A stretch of DNA of 6,301 bases from Desulfobacteraceae bacterium (GCA_030597505.1 JAUVRS010000166.1:1-6301); one strand, 5' to 3'. Counted from the first letter of the stretch, positions 1-5,944 are shown. The notes: a model not told the origin generated them from the letters alone. Numbers and translations are program-made.

Positions 1-232
1 AACATTGACCCCGTCGTCATAGATCTTCCCTTCTTCCTCGATTACATCTCCATTGCTCAAACAGCTGTATGTCTTCCCAAGTCAGCATTTCCGAGGCGGG
101 AGCACAGCCTGTCATACATATAGCGGCACCCAGCTTTAGGATCCTAGCTTTGGGCGGCGCCGCATTGGCAAAAGCAACCATAAAAGGGTTTGCTGTTAGG
201 ACCACCTCTATCAAGATGATGCCGCATAACAT
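1..232 (-). pseudogene. Possible frameshifted N-terminus of a small lipoprotein gene, running off the left edge
   Basis: Two minus-strand frames each look partly coding, and neither is convincing alone. The first frame opens with ATG at 232-230 and stops at 19-17. It has a short hydrophobic stretch ending in a lipobox-like MTGC (Cys codon 106-104), followed by APASEML. The second frame is open from the stop at 84-82 to the left edge. It reads LGKTYSC and then SNGDVIEEEGKIYDDG, an acidic and glycine-rich string that looks like real protein. A one-base slip near 80-90 would join lipobox and tail as GCAPASEML-LGKTYSC. No clear Shine-Dalgarno precedes the ATG. The alternative is that only the second frame is real, perhaps starting at TTG 60-58, and the rest is chance. 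I recognise no family. Confidence 0.25.
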
Positions 233-337
233 TGAAAGTTTTTCCCTTTCATGTCATGCTCTTTTCCGAAAATAGTTGATAAGAATGCGCTTTTTATGGA
301 GTATGGTAAGGGGTTTTTGTGAATTAATAAAAAACAC

Positions 338-344
338 TAAGGAG
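338..344 (+). promoter_or_regulatory. Shine-Dalgarno-like TAAGGAG ahead of a 19-codon leader ORF
   Basis: TAAGGAG lies seven bases upstream of a TTG codon at 352. That is an ideal ribosome-binding distance, and it is the main reason for taking the following mini-ORF seriously. Confidence 0.4.
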
Positions 345-351
345 AAGGGCC

Positions 352-411
352 TTGACACAAGATAGTAATGCCTCCGGTCAAAGAGTGATCGTGCCGGAGA
401 CCCTGCACTGA
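352..411 (+). CDS. Putative 19-residue leader peptide upstream of the methyltransferase/transporter genes
   Basis: This short ORF starts at TTG 352, ends at TGA 409-411, and reads (M)TQDSNASGQRVIVPETLH. Its support is the TAAGGAG seven bases upstream and its position 64 bases before the first gene of the plus-strand set. The inverted pair CTCCGG (372-377) and CCGGAG (394-399) lies inside it, so its translation would disturb that hairpin, which is a layout used by attenuators. It lacks the run of a single amino-acid codon seen in classic amino-acid leader peptides. It has no database-recognisable domain that I know of. It could equally be a remnant of a longer gene or chance. The mini-ORF is plain in the sequence; its function is inferred. 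Confidence 0.3.
   Translation: MTQDSNASGQRVIVPETLH
372..399 (+). repeat. Hairpin in the leader region
   Basis: CTCCGG at 372-377 is the exact reverse complement of CCGGAG at 394-399. A possible extra T-G pair (378/393) closes the loop. A second, weaker stem (CGAG 413-416 with CTCG 421-424) follows. Neither is followed by a T-run, so this is not an intrinsic terminator on its own. It may be part of a structured 5' leader of the downstream mRNA. Confidence 0.4.
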
Positions 412-475
412 GCGAGAAGGCTCGTGACGTTCAACTGTCTGTAAAGTCAGAACAAATAGCCTGAGGAGGTATTTT

Positions 476-1552
476 ATGGAAGAACGTAGTGGAAGACAAT
501 ATATGATATCTGCTTTAAAGCGGCAGGATTCGGACCGGATCCCAACCACGGTTTTGATAGGGCCTTATTGTTCAAAGATGACCCAATACACGATCAAGGA
601 AATTCTGACGGACGCAAAAAAAAGCGCTGAGGCCCACCTGGCCTTTTACGATCGATTTCGACCCGACAGCCTTATAGTATATAATGATATTTACCTGGAG
701 GCCGAGGCCGTGGGATGCGAGCTTAACTTCCCTGAAGACAACATCTCTCACCCAAAGGCTCCGCTCTTGGAGGACCGATCACAACTGGCCGGTCTCAGAA
801 TTCCCGACCCAAAAAAAGACGGTCGATTTCCCTATTTTTTTGAATTGCTCGAAAGGGTTTCCTCAGAGGTGAGAAAGACCGCTACCGTGGGGTTGGGGCA
901 TTCGGGCCCCTGGAACCTTGCCATGCATCTCAGGGGTGCCGAACAGCTTCTTTTCGAAAGTGTCACCGAGCCCGAATTTGTCCACGAACTCATGAAATTC
1001 ACCACCGAGGTGGTTCGTACCTTTGGTGATGCCTTGATTGAGTCCGGATTTGCCCCTTCTTTAGGGGAAGCCGCAGCCTCCTGCAGCCTGATTTCACCCC
1101 AGATTTACCAGGACTTTATAAAACCCTACCATAAGGATCTCTGTCAGTATTTCAAATCAAAAAAGGCCCCCATGGCACTCCATATATGCGGATTTGTTGA
1201 CCCCATTATGGAGGATATTCTTGAAACCGGGGTCGGTTTCATCAGTCTGGATGCCCCATCCTCGCTAGAAAAGCTAGTGGATCAGTCCAATGGCAGGGTG
1301 TTGATCATGGGAAATGTGCCCACATCGCTGTTTGCAAGCGGCACTCGGGATGAAATGGAAGATGCTATAAACAGTTGCATCGAGACTGTTGCCGAAGGGA
1401 GCGGTTACATTCTTTCTTCCGGCTGTGAGATCCCTCTCAATTCAACGGAGGAAAGGGTTGAACATTTTTTCAATTACGGCCATCAATCCGGTCATGCATT
1501 CATAGAGCAGTTGAGGGACCGGAGACCGGAACTCTTTGAGAGTTCCACCTGA
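476..1552 (+). CDS. Uroporphyrinogen decarboxylase-family protein, MtaA/CmuA-type methylcobamide methyltransferase-like
   Basis: The 358-residue product belongs to the UroD superfamily (TIM-barrel fold) and is full length for it. It resembles the methyltransferase branch (MtaA, MtbA, CmuA), which moves a methyl group from a methylated corrinoid to a thiol or similar acceptor in the cytoplasm. The branch's zinc-ligand pattern H-x-C...C is visible: His236 and Cys238 in ALHICG, and Cys317 in SSGCEIP. Two other stretches fit this branch: EAEAVGC (residues 75-81) and GHSGPWNLAMHLRG (from about residue 141). The heme-pathway signature near the N-terminus (RQAGRYLPEY-like) is absent, so this is not hemE. 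The start is fixed by GAGGAGGT at 463-470, five bases before the ATG. It is followed after 94 bases by ABC importer genes on the same strand, which suggests a shared methylated substrate. Family assignment is firm; the acceptor and methyl donor are unknown. Confidence 0.88.
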   Translation: MEERSGRQYMISALKRQDSDRIPTTVLIGPYCSKMTQYTIKEILTDAKKSAEAHLAFYDRFRPDSLIVYNDIYLEAEAVGCELNFPEDNISHPKAPLLEDRSQLAGLRIPDPKKDGRFPYFFELLERVSSEVRKTATVGLGHSGPWNLAMHLRGAEQLLFESVTEPEFVHELMKFTTEVVRTFGDALIESGFAPSLGEAAASCSLISPQIYQDFIKPYHKDLCQYFKSKKAPMALHICGFVDPIMEDILETGVGFISLDAPSSLEKLVDQSNGRVLIMGNVPTSLFASGTRDEMEDAINSCIETVAEGSGYILSSGCEIPLNSTEERVEHFFNYGHQSGHAFIEQLRDRRPELFESST

Positions 1553-1632
1553 TACACCGGTTTTTGGTAAAATTGGGCGCGATATGATGGCTATCACTAA
1601 GGGCCTGCCCAGAAATAACTTCGCAGACCCTA

Positions 1633-1638
1633 AGGAGG
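1633..1638 (+). promoter_or_regulatory. Shine-Dalgarno AGGAGG that sets the binding-protein start
   Basis: AGGAGG lies eight bases before ATG 1647, in the run TAAGGAGGAG. It decides between this start and an in-frame TTG at 1536 that would overlap the previous gene and add 37 residues ahead of the signal peptide. Confidence 0.85.
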
Positions 1639-1646
1639 AGGCTGCC

Positions 1647-2936
1647 ATGAGGACATCGATCAAATCAAGAATCATTTTGATCCTCGGTTTATTCTATTTC
1701 ATGACCGGGGTTGTCTTTGCAGGTGAACCCACAGACATTGTCTTCCTCACCTGGAAGACAAGTCAGCCAAAGGTCTGGGCGAACTTGATAGAGGAGTTCC
1801 AGCGGGAGAACCCTGGAATTCGGGTAAAACTTCAGGTGGCCCCCCACTCCTCCACCCAATATCACGCCATTGTCACCCAACGCCTCAAAAACAAAGACGC
1901 CTCTGTGGATGTTTTTTTTATGGATGTGATCTGGCCGCCTGAGTTTGCAAACGCGGGCTGGCTCTTGGATCTCACACCCAGGTTTAAAGAACAGCAGCGG
2001 GCCAAGTTTCTCCCAGGCCCCATTGCGGCAAACACTTACAGAGGAAAGATCTACGGGGTTCCCTGTTATCTTGCAGCCGGGCTTTTCTACTACCGCAGCG
2101 ATCTCCTCAGAAAATACGGTTTTGAGCCTCCCCGAACCTGGGATGAAATGCTCTCTCAGGGTTATGAGATTTTAAAAGGAGAAAACGATCCGGCTCTCAG
2201 TATTTATTCAGCCCAGTTTAAGCAGTACGAGGGGCTTGTCTGCGACATGATGGAGTTTATATGGTCAAATGGGGGGACCGTGATTGACCCCAAAGCTAAT
2301 AGATCCACTTTGGCCGAGCCCCCTGCTGTAGATGCGGTTTCTTTTGTACGCGACAGGATCATCGGAAAGGCCTCACCCAGGGGTGCCCTAAACTACGAAG
2401 AGCCTGAATCGCTGGAGCTTTTTATACAGGGGAAGGCCGTCTTCCATCGCAATTGGCCATATGCCTGGTCAATTGCAAACAACCCCAAAAGATCCAGGAT
2501 AGCAGGAAAGACAGGTGTCGGAACCCTTCCCGCTTTTCCGGGTCATGCTCCGGCCTCTGCGCTTGGAGGATGGCAGTTCGGGATAAACCGATGGTCAAGA
2601 CATTACGATGAGGCCTGGCGATTTGTTCAGTTTATGACCTCACACCAGAGCCAAAGAACCCTTGCCCTGAAGGCGGGTCTGGCCCCCACACGCAGGTCGG
2701 TCTATCAGGACCTGGAAGTCCGGAAAAAAATGCCCCATCTCAAGGCGTTCCTCCCTGCCTTTGAAAAGGCACGACCCAGGCCTCTCTCGCCTGTCTACCA
2801 AATGATCAGCCAGGAACTTCAACGATTTTTTAGCCGTGCCATCGCAGGGCGGAAATCCAATATCCCTGCTCTGGCCGGGGTTGCATCCAAAAAAATCCAA
2901 AAACTACTGGAACTGGGAGCCATGGTCCAGCGATGA
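1647..2936 (+). CDS. ABC importer substrate-binding protein, CUT1 sugar type (family 1; MalE/UgpB/ThuE-like)
   Basis: The 429-residue product is the extracytoplasmic receptor of an ABC importer. Residues 1-25 form a signal peptide: basic start (MRTSIKSR), hydrophobic core, and cleavage expected after VFA before GEPTDIV. No lipobox is present, so it is probably a soluble periplasmic protein. The mature part follows the family 1 solute-binding pattern. It opens with a strand IVFLTWK, then EEFQRENPGIRV, then DVFFMDVIWPPEFANAGWL from about residue 88. The stretches GKIYGVPCYLAAGLFYYRSDLL and PRTWDEM follow. The DVIW-PEF-AGWL stretch is most like trehalose/maltose-type binding proteins. The ligand cannot be read from sequence. 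The gene ends inside the first permease start (ATGA overlap), as in a classic binding-protein/permease operon. Confidence 0.92.
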   Translation: MRTSIKSRIILILGLFYFMTGVVFAGEPTDIVFLTWKTSQPKVWANLIEEFQRENPGIRVKLQVAPHSSTQYHAIVTQRLKNKDASVDVFFMDVIWPPEFANAGWLLDLTPRFKEQQRAKFLPGPIAANTYRGKIYGVPCYLAAGLFYYRSDLLRKYGFEPPRTWDEMLSQGYEILKGENDPALSIYSAQFKQYEGLVCDMMEFIWSNGGTVIDPKANRSTLAEPPAVDAVSFVRDRIIGKASPRGALNYEEPESLELFIQGKAVFHRNWPYAWSIANNPKRSRIAGKTGVGTLPAFPGHAPASALGGWQFGINRWSRHYDEAWRFVQFMTSHQSQRTLALKAGLAPTRRSVYQDLEVRKKMPHLKAFLPAFEKARPRPLSPVYQMISQELQRFFSRAIAGRKSNIPALAGVASKKIQKLLELGAMVQR

Positions 2937-3820
2937 CCCCGGGGGACAAAAAGTTATACCTGTTCCTGCTCGTCCCGGCCATTCTGGTCCTCCTGCTTTT
3001 TGTGGGGGCACCCATTTGCCAATCGATCTTTCTCAGTTTCCACCGGGACATTATTGCATTACCCCAGCTCAAGACTCCCTTTGTCGGTCTGGATAATTTT
3101 GGAGAACTCCTCAGAGACCCCGTTGCCCGTCACTCCTTCTTGATCACCGTAATTTTTGTAGCCACCACCACATCCTTTGAGCTGTTGATCGGGCTCCTGA
3201 TAGCACTTCTCATAAACCACCGTTTTCCCGGTCGTGGAGCACTGCGGGCCTGCGTGCTCATACCCTGGGCCATCCCAACGGTAGTTTCGGCACAGATGTG
3301 GCGGTTCCTGTTTAACGATGCCTATGGAATGATCAACTATGTGATCTTCGGGGTTGAGTCTGCTCGTTATATCCCGTGGCTGGCCATGCCGGGGACCGCA
3401 TTGAGCGCCCTCATCATAGCAGATATATGGAAGACATCATCTTTTGCCGCCTTGTTGATCTTGGCCGGTCTCCAGGTGATCCCTGATGAGTTATATCGCG
3501 CTGCCAGGGTAGACGGCGCCGGGAGTTGGAGACGTTTTTGGCACATAACCTGGCCCCTTATTCGACCTGCTTTACTCGTGGCCCTGTTGTTCCGTACCAT
3601 AGATGCATTTCGTGTCTTTGACCTGGCCTTTGTAATGACTCCAGGGGGGCCGGCAGATGCCACGAATGTGCTGCAACTCTACGGATATAAGAAAATGTTT
3701 GTTGAGGGGTGGATGGGGTACGGATCGGCCATATCCGTATCTGTGTTTTTGATTGTCCTGGTCCTTGCCATCATATATTTGAGGACCATAGGCCGACATT
3801 TGATGGAGGCACGGGCATGA
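2933..3820 (+). CDS. ABC sugar-type permease, MalF/UgpA-like
   Basis: The 295-residue inner-membrane protein is one of the two channel-forming subunits of a CUT1 importer. About six hydrophobic segments can be seen, near residues 8-30, 64-92, 99-125, 145-178, 211-235 and 263-285. The cytoplasmic EAA loop that docks onto the ATPase is clear from residue 186 (ELYRAARVDGAGSWRRFWHI, followed by TWPLIRP), with the usual Gly at 195. The MTPGGPADATNVL stretch just after it is typical of MalF/UgpA-type subunits. The start codon overlaps the binding-protein stop (ATGA). Only a distant GGGAG (2915-2919) precedes it, so translation is probably coupled to the upstream gene. It ends with another ATGA overlap onto the second permease. 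The long periplasmic insertion of E. coli MalF is absent, which is normal for most CUT1 members. Confidence 0.94.
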   Translation: MTPGDKKLYLFLLVPAILVLLLFVGAPICQSIFLSFHRDIIALPQLKTPFVGLDNFGELLRDPVARHSFLITVIFVATTTSFELLIGLLIALLINHRFPGRGALRACVLIPWAIPTVVSAQMWRFLFNDAYGMINYVIFGVESARYIPWLAMPGTALSALIIADIWKTSSFAALLILAGLQVIPDELYRAARVDGAGSWRRFWHITWPLIRPALLVALLFRTIDAFRVFDLAFVMTPGGPADATNVLQLYGYKKMFVEGWMGYGSAISVSVFLIVLVLAIIYLRTIGRHLMEARA

Positions 3821-4644
3821 AAACCGGGTTATTTAGAAAACCCCTGTTTCTTGCAGCAACCCTTCTGACGGTGGGGTTCTCCCTGGCGCCTTTTTTATGG
3901 TTTGTCTCATCTGCCTTTAAGACCCAGACACAACTGACCGCCATCCCGCCCCAGTGGTGGCCTGCCTTTTCCATGGAGTTTTTTCGCTCCGCCGTTCTGC
4001 ACTACGGCATTTTCCATTATCTTATAAACTCGGTCATCGTTGCCGGTTCTACAACCCTGGTCACAATCTTTCTGGCCACCCTGGCAGGTTATGCCCTGGC
4101 CCAGCTTCCCCGCAGGGTATCTCAGATTATCTTGATGGGAATACTTACATGTGCCATGTTTCCACAGATAGCCATCGTCGGACCAATCTGGAAATTTCTC
4201 CAGATAATGGGCTGGCTCAACACCTACCAGGGACTTGTTCTTCCCTATGTGGCCCTTACCCTCCCCCTGGCAGTCTGGATCTTGACCCTGTTTTTCCAAC
4301 AGATGCCAAAAGAGCTGGAAGCAGCTGCCCTGGTGGATGGTTGCACAAGACTAATGGCCCTGGTGCGCGTTATATTGCCCTTGTCTGCCCCGGGGCTATT
4401 TACAGCCGCGATCCTGTGTTTTATCTATGCATGGAATGAGTTTTTCCTGGGCCTCCTGATAATGACCGATCCCCTGAAGCAGACGATGCCTGTGGGGATT
4501 GCCCTCTTTCAGGGGGAACACGTTGTCCCGTGGGGAGAGATTGCCGCAGCCTCTTTTATTACAACAGCGCCGTTGGTTATCATGGTCCTGATCTTCCAGA
4601 GACGCATCGTTACCGGACTTTCTGCCGGGGCCGTCAAGGGATAA
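3817..4644 (+). CDS. ABC sugar-type permease, MalG/UgpE-like
   Basis: The 275-residue inner-membrane protein is the second channel subunit. It starts MKTGLFRKPLFLAATLL with a membrane segment at about 8-30. After the first periplasmic loop comes INSVIVAGSTTLVTIFLATLAGYALAQL, the usual second segment of MalG-type proteins. The EAA loop begins at residue 166 (ELEAAALVDGCTRLMALVRV, followed by ILPLSAPGL) with Gly175. It is followed by AWNEFFLGLLIM, a very common MalG-type sequence. An earlier in-frame ATG at 3709 lies inside the upstream permease and is rejected. The start at 3817 overlaps the previous stop and has GGAGG about eight bases before it. This is the last gene of the set. No ATP-binding subunit follows, so the importer must borrow one encoded elsewhere. 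Confidence 0.94.
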   Translation: MKTGLFRKPLFLAATLLTVGFSLAPFLWFVSSAFKTQTQLTAIPPQWWPAFSMEFFRSAVLHYGIFHYLINSVIVAGSTTLVTIFLATLAGYALAQLPRRVSQIILMGILTCAMFPQIAIVGPIWKFLQIMGWLNTYQGLVLPYVALTLPLAVWILTLFFQQMPKELEAAALVDGCTRLMALVRVILPLSAPGLFTAAILCFIYAWNEFFLGLLIMTDPLKQTMPVGIALFQGEHVVPWGEIAAASFITTAPLVIMVLIFQRRIVTGLSAGAVKG

Positions 4645-4655
4645 AAATTTCCACT

Positions 4656-4682
4656 TGCCGATTGTCAATTCCCGGCGTTTTT
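4656..4682 (+). terminator. Weak candidate terminator after the permease genes
   Basis: TGCCG (4656-4660) can pair with CGGCG (4673-4677) around a 12-base loop, and TTTTT follows directly (4678-4682). The stem is only five pairs including one T-G, so strength is doubtful. It overlaps the 3' end of the oppositely oriented RseC-family gene, and no better signal exists in the 20-base gap between the two convergent stops. Confidence 0.25.
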
Positions 4683-5180
4683 GCCAATGCACCCTTCACA
4701 TCCGGATGTCCCGGCCTCAAAACAGGAAAGATCTTCCGCCGAAAGTGATTGCATGGCGTTTCCCTTCTGGATGACCCGAGTGATCACAAGGCTGGGCTCC
4801 ACAACGTTCCGCCGGTAGAAAAACACCCCCGTTGATACTCCCAATAGAAGCCCGACGCATGTTACAACCACTTGCCCTCCAAGGGAATCACGCAATAGGG
4901 CCGAAACCAGGAGGCCTGCTGCGAGTCCCAAGAGGGGGACCCCTATGAGTGTTGAAACATTCTTACCAAGCGCGCTCCCATCCCGTCTGATGCGTACACG
5001 GTCTCCTGCCTCAGCGCCAATACTGTTTTCAGCACTGGCACAAATATTTGAACTCTCCGAAGCCGCGTGGCACACGGTCAGATTTGAAGCGCCGATGATC
5101 CCTGCCCTCTCAGGGTGAATCATCACTTCTGCCTCGTTTCTCCCGCCTGTCTTTAATACAAAACCTTCATACTGGGGCAT
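4665..5180 (-). CDS. RseC/MucC-family membrane protein (SoxR-reducing-system RseC type)
   Basis: The 171-residue product fits the RseC/MucC family: a small cysteine-bearing N-terminal domain, two closely spaced transmembrane helices and a cytoplasmic tail. The start MPQYEGFVLKTGGRNEAEV and the later GDRVRI match the family's beta-rich N-terminal part. Cys37 and Cys47 lie where the family has its cysteine cluster. Helices lie at about residues 77-96 (STLIGVPLLGLAAGLLVSAL) and 102-121. The tail carries Cys153 and a CEGC pair at 161-164. Family members act with sigma-E in enterobacteria or accompany Rnf and SoxR-reducing electron-transfer genes. Here none of those partners is adjacent, so the role is open. 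The gene is convergent with the transporter genes (20-base gap). Upstream lie a duplicated Shine-Dalgarno and a large inverted repeat. Confidence 0.8.
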   Translation of the reverse strand: MPQYEGFVLKTGGRNEAEVMIHPERAGIIGASNLTVCHAASESSNICASAENSIGAEAGDRVRIRRDGSALGKNVSTLIGVPLLGLAAGLLVSALLRDSLGGQVVVTCVGLLLGVSTGVFFYRRNVVEPSLVITRVIQKGNAMQSLSAEDLSCFEAGTSGCEGCIGKNAGN

Positions 5181-5201
5181 ACCTCCTGTTGCCTCCTGTC
5201 T
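5181..5201 (-). promoter_or_regulatory. Tandem Shine-Dalgarno copies before the RseC-family start
   Basis: Read on the minus strand, ACAGGAGG occurs twice in a row (ACAGGAGGCA then ACAGGAGGT), directly ahead of ATG 5180-5178. The nearer copy leaves only one base before the ATG, too close for normal use. The farther copy leaves eleven, somewhat long. Either could set initiation, and mutual interference is possible. Confidence 0.5.
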
Positions 5202-5217
5202 CGATAGGATATCTGGA

Positions 5218-5409
5218 GTGGGGTTCGGGTGTTTCTTGAAGGCGCTCTCTCAAATGGGATTTACTTTTCACTCTCGCAGTGGCTGATATTTGGGGTTTTC
5301 TCCTAATGAACCCTTATTGGCTTCTCCGTGCTTTCGGCAAAACCCCAAATATCAGCCACGCTACGACGACTGGTTTAGAGAGCGCCGGAAAGAAACATCT
5401 GAACCCCAC
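5218..5409. repeat. 192-bp imperfect inverted repeat (foldback element) in the intergenic region
   Basis: Three blocks pair in nested order. Block 1 is 5218-5237 with 5390-5409: 20 pairs, of which two are G-T. Block 2 is 5241-5250 (GGCGCTCTCT) with 5377-5386: 10 exact pairs. Block 3 is 5279-5299 with 5339-5359: 21 exact pairs, containing GTGGCTGATATTTGGGG and its complement. A 39-base centre (5300-5338) forms the loop. Between blocks 2 and 3 the arms differ in length (28 versus 17 bases). No transposase or target-site duplication is evident at the ends. It could be a miniature inverted-repeat element, an extragenic palindrome, or a structured RNA. The two G-T pairs are pairable only in a plus-strand RNA (A-C on the minus strand). 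Confidence 0.85.
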
Positions 5410-5552
5410 GGTACCCGAACTTATGGAGAACTCACATAACATAACCATCACCTGACACAATGACAAGCGTGCTCCAAAGAACTCGATCCTGCTCACGTAC
5501 TTTCTTACCAAGTCTGAGGAAAACAGACATGGCTTTCCTTGCTCAACTCACC
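5410..5552. other. Intergenic stretch without recognisable coding content
   Basis: Between the inverted repeat and the promoter candidate I see no convincing gene in any frame. Short ORFs crossing it have no Shine-Dalgarno and low-complexity arginine/serine-rich translations. Apart from ATAAC repeated twice (5436-5445) and the small dyad at 5512-5528, nothing stands out. Confidence 0.5.
5512..5528. repeat. Short inverted repeat upstream of the promoter candidate
   Basis: GTCTG (5512-5516) and CAGAC (5524-5528) flank AGGAAAA. The pair sits about 25 bases upstream of the -35 hexamer at 5553, where a regulator could bind. Five-base arms can occur by chance, so the evidence is thin. Confidence 0.2.
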
Positions 5553-5579
5553 TTGACATCCCGCGGATATTGGTATAGA
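5553..5579 (+). promoter_or_regulatory. Sigma-70-type promoter candidate for the ABM-domain gene
   Basis: A perfect -35 TTGACA (5553-5558) is followed after 15 bases by TATAGA (5574-5579). TGG immediately before the latter forms an extended -10 (TGn). The 15-base spacer is short, but an extended -10 can compensate. Transcription would begin near 5586, giving a leader of about 60 bases before ATG 5648. A small dyad, ATCC-CGC-GGAT (5558-5568), lies between the two hexamers and could be an operator. Confidence 0.55.
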
Positions 5580-5647
5580 CCCTCACCCATACGGAAAATC
5601 CAGCGTCTTCCGATGAGAAAACATGAATCCAGAGAAAGGGGGGGGAA

Positions 5648-5944
5648 ATGATCATTGTTGCCAGCCTCAAAGCAAAGAGCGGTAAGGAAGAGGAAATGGG
5701 AAAAGTCCTCCGAGAAATGGTCGGCAAAGTTGAAAAAGAGGAAGGGACCCTGACCTACACGCTTCACCGTTCACAAAAAGATCCGACCCAGTTTCTGCTC
5801 TATGAGCGTTATAAAGACAAAGATGCCCTGGACCTTCACAGTTCGACCTCATACTTTAAAGAGATGTTGAATGTCATGGGCCCCCTTCTCGATGGGGCGC
5901 CGGGAATTAAAATGTATGACGAGATTGCCCGGCTAAAAAAATAA
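5648..5944 (+). CDS. Antibiotic biosynthesis monooxygenase (ABM) domain protein, YgiN-like
   Basis: The 98-residue product is a single ABM domain of the usual length for the family (about 95-105), a ferredoxin-like fold that forms dimers. The pattern is clear: first strand MIIVASLKAKSGKEEEM, a helix with VLREMVGKVEKEEGTLTYTL, then HRSQKDPTQFLLYERYKDKD, then HSSTSYFKEML, and finally a strand ending KMYDEIARL. Members include quinol monooxygenases and enzymes acting on polyketides or heme, but many have no known substrate. No heme-ligand pattern of the IsdG type can be asserted here. It starts two bases after a run of eight G residues (5638-5645) that serves as a poor Shine-Dalgarno. It is a single gene with its own promoter candidate and converges on the decarboxylase gene. 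Confidence 0.85.
   Translation: MIIVASLKAKSGKEEEMGKVLREMVGKVEKEEGTLTYTLHRSQKDPTQFLLYERYKDKDALDLHSSTSYFKEMLNVMGPLLDGAPGIKMYDEIARLKK

Noticed and set aside
352..357. TTGACA as a -35 promoter element
   Set aside because: No -10 hexamer lies at 15-19 bases (CGGTCA at 17), and the same bases serve as the TTG start of the mini-ORF.
391..410. Cobalamin riboswitch based on GGAGACCCTGC
   Set aside because: The core has an extra C, the GGAG is used in a local stem with CTCC, and the upstream conserved elements (GCCACTG, GGGAA and the paired core) are not found. It is kept only as a hint in the leader finding.
476..1552. Calling the first gene hemE (uroporphyrinogen decarboxylase)
   Set aside because: The N-terminal HemE signature is missing, and the zinc triad of the methyltransferase branch is present.
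1536..1646. In-frame TTG start 37 codons upstream of the binding protein
   Set aside because: It overlaps the preceding gene, would bury the signal peptide, and has no Shine-Dalgarno, whereas ATG 1647 has AGGAGG eight bases upstream.
3709..3816. Earlier in-frame ATG for the second permease
   Set aside because: It lies deep inside the first permease, and the extension is unlike MalG-type N-termini. ATG 3817 forms a standard ATGA overlap.
3907..4299. 130-codon minus-strand ORF inside the second permease
   Set aside because: It is antisense to a clear MalG-type gene, with no start signal and no family-like sequence.
5306..5455. 49-codon plus-strand ORF starting in the centre of the inverted repeat
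   Set aside because: It has no Shine-Dalgarno and mostly translates one arm of the repeat, so it is probably a by-product of the repeat.
5314..5511. 65-codon minus-strand ORF across the right arm of the repeat
   Set aside because: It has no ribosome-binding site, and its translation reflects the repeat arm; no family is recognisable.
5460..5651. 63-codon plus-strand ORF ending in the ABM start codon
   Set aside because: Its composition is arginine/serine-rich without pattern, no Shine-Dalgarno precedes it, and the promoter candidate lies inside it.
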